Positions 55,978 through 64,000 of a stretch of 64,000 bases of DNA are shown here, piece by piece. Numbering within the stretch: position 1 is the first letter of the stretch; every line of letters starts with the position of its first letter. Where the stretch lies: assembly GCA_037157565.1 (NCBI GenBank), contig JAZHRO010000039.1, positions 43,028,001 to 43,092,000 on the forward strand, written 5' to 3'. A model generated the notes under the pieces. It was not told the DNA's origin, did not search any database, and worked only from the letters and a program-made list of their open reading frames with translations. Source of the DNA: Thalassia testudinum. Its lineage: Eukaryota; Streptophyta; Magnoliopsida; Alismatales; Hydrocharitaceae. Position numbers and translations under genes: made by a program.

Positions 55978-57358
55978 GCCTCGTTGCGGGACTGGTGAGG
56001 CGGGCCGCGGGCGCGGCCGAGGACGAGGTCGGCAAGGTGGGCGTGCCGTTGCCGACGCCTCAGTGGACCAGCCACTACTCCCGGGCGTCCAGGCCCACGA
56101 CCTCGCCCAGCTGATACGGGATATTGTGCGAGAGGAGCTCCACCCACCGCCCCGAGCGCCACCCCCTGGGGCTGCGGAGGGGGAGTCCTCTGTGGGACCA
56201 CCCGACGGACGCGGCGCTAGACATGGGGGAGGGGATGGGCCGCCGCAGCCCCCACCTTCCTCCGATACTTCTGTGCACGAGGCACCGTTGCCTGGAGGTG
56301 CACCAGCATCCCCACTGCAGCGCCACTCCGAGTTCTTCTGGCAGTTCCGGAAGTTGTAGCCCCCCTCTTTCAAGGGGGATGAGGACCCGACCGAGGCAGA
56401 GGACTGGCTCAAGCAGCTGGAGAAGATTTTCGACACCCTTCGCCCCCCGGTGGAGTGCCGCGTGGCCTTTGCCACGTACCAGCTAGAGAGTACGGCACAC
56501 AGGTGGTGGAGGGCGGTCCGGGGACAGGAGAGGGACGAGCCGACCTGGGATCGGTTCGTCGCCCTCTTTTGCGAGCAGTACTTTCCCCAGACGTGGCAGG
56601 ACCAGAGGAGGCGGGAGTTTCACACTCTCCGCCAAGGGACGATGACCGTGAGCGCGTACCGCACGAGTTTCCTGGAGCTGTCCCGCTTTGCAGCGATAGC
56701 GGTAGCTACTGAGGAGGAGCGCCTTTGGAGGTTCACCGAGGGGCTCCGGCCTGCGATTCGGGGGTATGTCAAACCCCTGAAGCTGCCTACGTTTTTGAGG
56801 GTGGTGGAGGCAACCATGACTTACGTGGAGACCAACCCGTCCACGCGAGACACTGACGGCGGGCGGAAGAGGCCCTTTCAGCCAGACTTTTCTCAAGGCC
56901 GGCGAGAGAGGAGACACGTGGCGTCCGCAGGAGAGCCGTCATGTTTTATAGGGCCATCAGTGGCCTTTGAGGGCCCTCGACAGGGGCCAGTCGCCAGCAC
57001 CGGACCCCCGCCCAGCCGACAGCAGGGACCCACTGAGGGCGGGAGTCGGGTTCCCCTCTGTTACCAGTGTGGCCAGCTGGGCCACATCAGGAGGGACTGC
57101 CCGTCTAGGGTAGGAGGTCAGCAGATACTTCCCGCGCAGAGCACTGGAGGGCGTGCAGGAGGCCGCGGTTACCAGGCGCGAGGAGGACAGCAGTCACGAG
57201 GACGGTACTGGCCAGCACCTGCCCGTCCGACGCAGAGTGTGGCTGCTTCGTCCGCACCTAGAGCTGAGGGGTGTATCAACGCCCTGACACACAGGGATGC
57301 CAGAGCTTCGGGCTCAGTTGTGGCAGGTATGGTTTCAGTTTCCGGCAGACTCGTTTAG
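55978..57358 (+). pseudogene. T4 gag
   Basis: The frame starts at ATG 55978 (MPRCGTGEAGRGRGRGRGRQ), an Arg/Gly-rich start typical of Tekay gag. TAG at 56357 interrupts just before PPSFKGDEDPTEAEDWLKQL. The capsid continues with YQLESTAHRWWRAV, WDRFVALFCEQYFP and FTEGLRPAIR. The zinc knuckle CYQCGQLGHIRRDC is intact at about 57058-57099. A second TAG at 57356 separates gag from protease without a frame change. Confidence 0.92.
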
Positions 57359-57745
57359 ATGCTTTTTGATTCCAACGCTACGCATTCGTTTGTCGCAGCC
57401 AGTTTCGTAGTTAGTTTGGACCAGGATTTTACACTGTTAGAGAATCCGTTCGTAATCAGAGGTCCGAGTGGTCAGCTGTTTGTAGCTGAAGAGGTGTACA
57501 CGGATTGCGAGGTCAGCGTCGGGGTACATAGCCTGCCAGCTAACCTGATTATGATACAGATGGAGGACTTTGGAGTGATTCTGGGGATGGATTGGCTGTC
57601 CGCTTACCACGCCTTGGTGGACTGTTTTGAGAGGAAGATTGTCTTCTCCATGCCGGAGTTGCCTTCTTTCGAGTTTCACGGACAGCCAGTGGACGAAGGC
57701 TTCAGGTGCATTTCGGCACTTCGGGCGGCGAGACTTTTGAGCTAG
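57359..57745 (+). pseudogene. T4 aspartic protease
   Basis: In the same frame as gag. The active-site motif reads LFDSNATHSF where the family has DSGATHSF, so the invariant Gly is Asn. LIMIQMEDFGVILGMDWLSA follows normally. Ends in TAG at 57743. Confidence 0.88.
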
Positions 57746-59263
57746 GGGTGTGAGGGCTTCCTAGCTTGTGTGGTGGCAGAGCCCAGCCCTGTGGCAGACT
57801 TCCAGAGTATCCCGGTGGTCATAGAGTACCCTGACGTGTTTCCAGACGAGTTACCAGGACTATCGCACGAGCGTGAGATCGAGTTTGAGATCTCACTAGT
57901 ACCAGGGACCAGCCCCATCTCCACTGCGCCATACAGGATGGCACCGCTTGAGCTACGAGATCTCAAGTCCCAGTTGCAGGACCTTTTGGAGAAAGGTTTC
58001 GTGAGTCCCAGTGCGTCTCCCTGGGGAGCCCCGGTACTGTTTGTGAAGAAGAAGGATGGTACCTTACGCCTTTGTGTGGACTATCGACAGCTGAATAGGG
58101 TCAGCATCAAGAGTAGATATCCGCTGCCGAGGATCGACGACTTGTTTGACCAGTTGCGGGGTGCCACGGTGTTCTGCAAGATCGACTTGAGGTCAGGATA
58201 CCACCAGTTGAGGATCAAGGAGACCGATGTCTCTAAGACAGCTTTCCGCACCCGGTACGGACACTATGAGTTTTTGGTCATGCCGTTTGGGCTGACCAAT
58301 GCCCCCGCTGCTTTCATGGATCTGATGAACCGGGTGTTTAGACCGTACTTGGACCAGTTCGTGGTGGTTTTCATAGATGATGTACTCATCTATTCTCGAG
58401 ATCGGACGCAGCACGGACAACACTTGCGGATGGTTCTGAACACACTGAGACGACATAGGCTGTACGCCAAATACAGCAAGTGCGAGTTCTGGTTGAGGGA
58501 GGTGACCTTAGGTCATGTGATCTCTGGAGACGGCTTGGCGGTGGACCCAGCCAAGGTTGAGGCAGTGCTCAGGTGGGAGAGACCGCGTTCAGTCACTGAG
58601 ATTCGTAGTTTCCTGGGACTGGCATGCTACTACAGACGATTCATCAGAGGTTTTTCACAGATTTCGCATCCTATGACACAGTTGACTCGGAAGGACGTGC
58701 CCTTCGCTTGGACAGACAACTGTGAGGCGTGTTTTCTGGAGCTGAAGGAGAGGTTGACCTCGGATCCCGTGCTCACCATCCCTGACAGTAGTGGTGGGTT
58801 CGTTGTGTACATGGATGCCTCCTTGCAGGGGTTAGGAGGTGTGCTCATGCAGAGGGGTCACGTTGTCGCTTACGCTTCGCGGCAACTGAAGCCCCATGAG
58901 CATACCTACTCTACCCACGACCTGGAGTTGGCAGCTGTCGTCTTCGCGCTGAAGACCTGGAGGCACTACTTATATGGTGAGACCTTCGAGATTTTCACAG
59001 ATTACAAGAGCCTCAGATACCTTTTTGATCAGAAGGAGCTCAACATGAGACAGAGACGTTGGTTGGAGCTCCTGAAGGACTACGACTGCAGCATCTCCTA
59101 CCACCCGGGAAAGGCCAATGTAGTGGCTGACGCCTTGAGCATTAAGGCGCACGTACACTTGGCCAGTTTACAGTTACAGAGTTGGAGCCTTTTGGAGGAG
59201 GTGGGCAGTTGGCGACCCCTGGAGTTACGGGGGCACTGTCGGGCAGTGACGGTGACACGATAG
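57746..59263 (+). pseudogene. T4 reverse transcriptase and RNase H
   Basis: About 500 uninterrupted codons. Landmarks: [57 protein letters not shown] (catalytic Asp), [17 protein letters not shown] and FIDD at 58370-58381. Connection region: [17 protein letters not shown]. RNase [41 protein letters not shown]. All catalytic residues look intact. Stop TAG at 59261. Confidence 0.95.
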
Positions 59264-60733
59264 ACTAGGCCAGAACTGATAGACCGCATCATCACAGGAC
59301 AGATGGCCGATCCGTACTTGCAGTCCTTGCACGAAAGAGTACTGTCGGGAGACCCAGGGGACTTCTCTTTCACAGACCAGGTGCTACGCCTGAGGGGACG
59401 GTTGTGCGTTCCCAGGGATGAGGAGCTGTTGAGAGAGCTCCTGACTGAGGCACACGGTTCCAGATTCACCATACATTCCGGAAACACGAAGATGTACCAC
59501 GACTTGAGACGCGAGTTTTGGTGGAGGGGGATGAAGCGGGATGTGGGTGAATTCATGCAGTAGTGCTTAGTGTGCCAGCAGGTGAAAGCCGAGTATCAGA
59601 GGCTTGTAGGGCCGCTACAACCGCTTCCAGTGCCAGAGTGGAAGTGGGAGAGCATCACCATAGACTTGGTGGTGGGTTTGCCTGTTACCTAGCGAGGACA
59701 CGACGCTGTCTGGGTAATTGTGGATAGACTAACAAAGACGGCACGATTCTTGCCGATCCGAGTCACTTTGGGACCAGCACAGTTGGCAGAGAGGTATATC
59801 CGCGACGTGGTATGACTACAGGGAGTTCCGCGGGAGATCGTATTCGACTGGGGTACCCGCTTTACGTCCCAGTTTTGGGCTGAGTTTCAGCAGGCCCTGG
59901 GGACGCGGTTGAGGTTTAGTACAGCCTACCACCCCCAGACGGATGGACAGTCGGAGCGCACGATACAGACACTTGAGGACCTTTTGCGTGCCTGTGTACT
60001 GGACTGGAGGGGCTCTTGGGAGGAGCACCTGCCCCTGGCAGAGTTTGCATACAACAACAGTTATCACTCGAGCATTGGCATGGCTCCCTACGAGGCTCTG
60101 TACGGACGGAGGTGTACGGCACCCTTGAGTTGGGTTGAGGTGGGGACCAAGTGGGAGGTTGGCCCCAGGTTGATCCGGCAGAGTCAGGAGGTAGTCGAGC
60201 AGATCCACAGGTGACTCCGCACTATCAGGAGCCGACAGAAGAGCTACGTGGATCGGAGACGCAGAGAGGTGCAGTTTGAGGTTGGGGACCACGTCTTTCT
60301 TCGTGTTTCGCCCATGAAGGGCCTACAGCGGTTTGGGGTGAGAGGGAAGCTCGCGCCGAGGTTCGTGGGGCCCTTTGAGGTCCTGGAGCAGGTTGGACCC
60401 GTTGCTTACAGGCTTACCCTCCCTCCCCAGCTTTCTAGTGTGCACGACATGTTCCACGTGTCCAACCTCAGGAAGTACGTAGCCGATCCAAGTCACGTAC
60501 TGAGTCACGAGAGCGTTGAGGTGGATGACAACCTGACCTACCCCGAGCGGCTAATGCAAATTCTAGACCGAGCCGTCCGCAGTTTGAGATTGAAGCAAGT
60601 GCCCCTGGTAAAGGTTTTGTGGAGGAGCCAGCGGTACGGGGAGGCTACCTGGGAGCCTGAGGCGGCAATGCGGGAGCGGTACTCGGAACTCTTCGCGGGT
60701 ACGTCTTTTCGGATCGGCTTCAGTCCTCTTTGA
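59264..60733 (+). pseudogene. T4 integrase with C-terminal chromodomain
   Basis: Zinc domain: the His pair in AHGSRFTIHSG and the Cys pair in CLVCQQ, with TAG at 59561 just before CLVC. Core: [10 protein letters not shown] (first Asp), IVFDWGTRFTS (second Asp kept), HPQTDGQSERTIQTLEDLLR (Glu). Stops in the core at about 59690 (TAG), about 59813 (TGA) and 60212 (TGA). The last part has the GPFEVLEQVGPVAYRLTLPP domain, VHDMFHVSNLRKY, and a chromodomain ending VLWRSQRYGEATWEPEAAMR. Chromodomains are thought to guide integration toward marked chromatin. Natural stop 60731-60733. Confidence 0.93.
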
Positions 60734-60817
60734 GTTTGTTATGGTTATTATGTCGTTTTTCCCGCACCCTAGTTAGCGCAAGTTTCGAGGACGAAACTTC
60801 CTTTGAGTTTGTTATAT
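60734..60817 (+). other. T4 3' untranslated stretch lacking a normal polypurine tract
   Basis: The family hallmark AGTTTCGAGGACGAAACTTC is at 60781-60800. It should lead into a purine run before the LTR. Instead CTTTGAGTTTGTTAT follows, a near-copy of 60727-60741 just after the pol end. Confidence 0.6.
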
Positions 60818-63508
60818 TGTTATGAACGCGCGGCTTCAAACGTCTTTTAAGACGTCTGGGAGGTGGCCCAGACGTCTGACCAAACGTCTGGAACCCCTTC
60901 CAGACGTCTGGGATTCGGTTTCGGCGACACGCGCGGTTTCGTTTGCGCGCCTGTGCGCGCAGACCTGCAGATGCTCTTTTTCCCTCTCCTCCGCAGGCGC
61001 TGCCGCCCTCTGTTCCGCTCCCTCTATCCTCCCCGTGCGGCTTTAAAACGCCACGCCCTCTCCCTCACTCTCATCACCTCCGCCCCCTTCCTCTTCTCCT
61101 TCCAACCGGTGCGCGAGTGCGAGCGCGAGTGAGCGGCGGCAGCGACAGCCGCGGTGAGCGTGGGAGGAGGTGCTGCTCGAGGGAGGAGGCATCGGCCGTG
61201 AGGGCTCGAGCCTGCCGGGGCAGCGGGAGCCGGCCGGTGGGGGAGCAGCGGGCGCAGAGTGACGCGGGAGGCCTGCTGCAGCTCGAGCAGCAGGCGGACG
61301 AGACGCGGCGCGGCCGAGCGTCGCGAGCGGAGGGCGAGTCGCGCCCTGGTTCTGGAAGTTTTTCCAGAATCAAACGTCTGGGCTTCCAACCATACGACGG
61401 GGAAGACGTCTGGAGGACTGTCCAGACGTCTGGTAAGTAAGTTATTTTCGTCCCTTCTTCCTTTCCTACGACCGTCCGTACTGAGAGAGAGAAATGGGTA
61501 CGCGCAGGTTCTGAGATTCGCATCCAACGCGAATCAGACGTCTGGCTGCAGTGCTAGACGACGGGAGCGACTTCTAGACGTTCGGGGTGACCATCGGACG
61601 TCTGGGAACTAGGCCAGACGCCCCCGCAGGCTTCTGGACGTCTGAGAGACCACGCAGAGCAAAGGTGACCTCTGATCCACTTTTTAAGACGTCTGTAAGT
61701 GGTTCCAGACGTCTGATTTTGCACTGTTTTTTCGTTTTCGACTCGTTTAGGGCCCGTTCGGAGTCTGTTTTCCATGTTTCGAGTTGCGTGCTTTTCGGAA
61801 TTAAATCCTCTACCAGTCTACAGTAGTTGTATACTGTTTTGAGAAACTCCTTGTGTTTGATCCTTGTGATAGGACCCCGTTCCGTTGCAGTCTCGGGGGT
61901 TGCGGAGGTACGCGGGATTCCCGACCACGCCCCCAGTATGCCTGTTGTAACTGGTAGAGTGGCTTTTAAGTTTATTAGTGTAATCTGTTAAATTATGGAA
62001 CCATAAATAGAACCTAGGACATTGCATGAATCCTAGGAATGAGAAATAGATTGAATGATAGATCTTAGGCATTGCATGAATCCTAGGGCTGGAAAACTAG
62101 ATTGTATGATAGATCCTAGGATATGGCATGAATCCTAGGACGGGGAAAACTAGTGGAATATATGAATACTGCAATCTTGGAAAAATGGAAAGGAACAAAT
62201 AGCTACCTGTAAATTGGTTTAACAGCTTCCTGTTATGAATAAATGTGCATGATTGAGAATATGGGATGTATGAACGTGAAACTGGAAAGGTGAAACTTGA
62301 ATGTGCTGGGTTAAAAGAGATGGAACCCTACGGGGAATTAGGAGTAGAACTCCTGGAAAGTGAATGGAATAGAATTGGGGAAGTGAGCTGGCACTTGAGT
62401 ACGGAGTACCAAGGAGAGCGACTGTCCCCCTGTTTAGTGCAGAGCGGAGCTAGCCGCCCCAGGGACCCGGGGTTAGGTCTGGCCACTTTGTACCGAGTTG
62501 CTGGCCCTCGTGTACGTAGTACCGAGGAGAGCTACTAGTATAGGGTGAGTACTAGCTACCCCACAGGCCCCGGGGTTCTGCTAGCTCACCTACACCGACT
62601 TGTTAGGCCCACTGGGCAAACCAGGGTAGTCAGGCGAGGGTGCGCGGACTGTGGAGGGGCAAGGCCCCTATTTGGTTACTGTGGAGGGGTTGGACCCCTG
62701 TTACTGAGAGGGCTCTGCCCTGTACTGGTTCCGTGCTGTGCTTTGGGCGCACCCGTTAACGGAAACGACTGACCGCGTGCTAGTGCGGGTTAGCTACCTA
62801 TGCGTTTATCGCGCGTGCCGTATTCACCGTTACGTCTGTCCGTGACCCTGGGGTGGTTGACTGAGAGTAGGATCACCACGGGGGACTCTCCCGGCCAGGA
62901 GAGCACTATGTGCTACTTCTACTGTTCGGAAAAGACTGCAATCAAGATCGTTCCCACGAGAAACATTCGAGATCAAGTGAAGGATCTGAGAAATAGATAA
63001 ATTGTGAGACAATAGAAAGACGTAAATAAAGAAAGTAACAGAACATAACAGCTATTGTACACTCTACTGTTTCTTTTGTTTTAGTTGCCACTCTACTCAG
63101 CGTTTTGCTGACGTGTTACACTCGTTTCCTTTTAGGACCAGGTGTTGAGCAGCCAGGTTCAGCGGCTGCAGAGGACGCTGGGCCGAGTAGGGTCCAGTAG
63201 AGTTACCACTGTTCTCTTGTACCTCTTTTTTTGTTCCACTGTAGTGAGTAGTTCTTGTTACCGCTGTACTTTTCTTTACCTACAGTTCATATTATGTTAT
63301 AAATGTTGTTCTACTGTTGTGGTGGTATATACTGTAGTGGTTTCTTTCCTTACTGCTGTATTTTGTTACTGCTAGTTATATTTCATGTTGAATGTGGTTT
63401 ATTTTACTGCTCTTTTGGTTACTTCCTCGTTGGACGACTAGGTCTTGGGATTAGTCGAGTCGGTCCGGTTCTCGTGTCTCGTAGGGACTCGGGAATCGGG
63501 TCGTTACA
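60818..63508 (+). repeat. T4 3' LTR
   Basis: 2691 bp, TGTTATGAACGCG...GGGTCGTTACA, nearly collinear with 53148-55793. Differences include about 30 extra bases carrying an additional palindrome pair near 61405-61432 and a longer GCGAGTGCGAGCGC stretch near 61115. Confidence 0.93.
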
Positions 63509-63513
63509 GGGGA

Positions 63514-64000
63514 GGGTGGTTGAAGCCGATGGGGGTGGTCGAAGGCTATTGGTGGAGGTTGGTAAGGGTGTATATAGGTCACATTCAACTTAAGCCTAAC
63601 TCAATTGGGTTGGGTTGAGAGTTATAATGAGTTGGGTTGGGATTTTCCTAATTCAATAAGAAATGTGTTAGGTTGGGTTTGAGATTTAATTAATCCAACT
63701 CAACCTGCAACTTAATACAACTCAATTTATGCGCACACGCGTGCGTACACACACGCACATAATTATATACGTATCTAATATATGAGATATGCCAAGGTAT
63801 AGATTAAAATTTGAAATATCTTTTTGAGTTTCAACATCTTCTTACTCTTACGTCCTAAATTCCTAATTCTCACTCGTCATCGACCCCTCATATCTCTCAT
63901 AGTTACTTCCATCGACTCTAGGTGACATCCTCTGCACTCATCTTATCTCCAAGCTCTACTCTAAGTAGAGTCTCTTCTTATCTCCAAGCTTTAGGTGGTG
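63514..64000. other. Right flank, no gene; alternating purine-pyrimidine tract
   Basis: G-rich to about 63560, then TTGGGTTGGG-type and AT-rich DNA. 63730-63760 is an alternating CA/CG stretch (GCGCACACGCGTGCGTACACACACG), able in principle to adopt Z-DNA. No ORF with family features. Confidence 0.5.

Larger units (their letters stand above)
53148..63508 (+). mobile_element. T4: full-length Ty3/gypsy chromovirus (Tekay/Del-type)
   Basis: 10.36 kb flanked by perfect GGGGA duplications (53143-53147 and 63509-63513). LTRs 53148-55793 and 60818-63508 are closely similar. A tRNA-Met primer site follows the left LTR. Gag with CCHC, protease, RT, RNase H, integrase and a C-terminal chromodomain (EATWEPEAAMRE) occur in gypsy order. 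The gag-pol frame is continuous from 55937 to 60733, apart from eight premature stops. The close LTR match and unshifted frame suggest a fairly recent insertion. Confidence 0.95.

Noticed and set aside
28422..63508. Tandem palindromes as a CRISPR-like array
   Set aside because: The motif is only 8-12 bp, spacing is irregular, it sits in LTRs, and the context is eukaryotic.
63590..63720. TTGGGTTGGG runs as interstitial telomere sequence
   Set aside because: The plant telomere unit TTTAGGG is not repeated here; the phrases are irregular.

Overview
This is a plant nuclear DNA window, almost certainly from a flowering plant and probably a monocot. The evidence is one intron-containing gene with GT-AG introns, L1-type LINE remains, Ty1/copia and Ty3/gypsy LTR retrotransposons (including an Athila-type and a chromodomain-bearing Tekay/Del-type element), TIR elements, and AT/GA microsatellites. 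The monocot lean rests on the resemblance of the gene to the rice BIPP2C1 type of protein phosphatase 2C. I cannot name the species. I recognised no tRNA, rRNA, CRISPR array or bacterial-type gene.

Layout. (1) 1-6486: a 5'-incomplete LINE on the + strand with ORF1, endonuclease, reverse transcriptase and a poly-A tail. It is split at 2084-3801 by a solo copia LTR in reverse orientation with a perfect 5-bp target duplication. (2) 6487-9437: decayed DNA with a weak trace of a minus-strand transposon ORF, then the promoter region of the host gene. (3) 9438-25678: the only convincing host gene, a PP2C phosphatase with eight coding exons (1398 nt, 465 aa) spread over 16 kb. Its introns carry a MITE-like element, a 0.9-kb long-TIR element, a solo copia LTR, a 4.6-kb degenerate copia element and a 2.3-kb non-autonomous LTR element. 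All splice phases fit and the frame is open. (4) 25679-28421: intergenic DNA with simple and tandem repeats. (5) 28422-63508: a 35-kb nest of LTR retrotransposons. (6) 63509-64000: right flank.

The nest resolves into layers by target-site duplications. A Tekay-type solo LTR (T1; 28422-30960 plus 52768-52898; TSD GAGGG) is interrupted by an Athila-type element (30961-52767). The Athila internal region is interrupted by an inverted solo LTR of a related Athila family (34364-37124) and by a second Tekay-type solo LTR (T2; 44075-49569; TSD ATTGA). T2 is itself interrupted by an inverted third one (T3; 44410-47132; TSD GAGAG). Next to T1 lies a full-length Tekay-type element (T4; 53148-63508; TSD GGGGA) with 2.65-2.69-kb LTRs. 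Its whole gag-pol stays in one reading frame, broken only by stop codons.

The most unusual signal is a palindromic motif, AGACGTCT, often extended to CCAGACGTCTGG. It recurs many times inside the LTRs of unrelated families (copia solo LTR, Tekay LTRs, and once in the Athila LTR). A short GT-AG intron-like segment also recurs in the Tekay-type LTR leaders. All retroelement coding regions here are inactivated. I give exon and element boundaries by eye; no alignment or database search was run.
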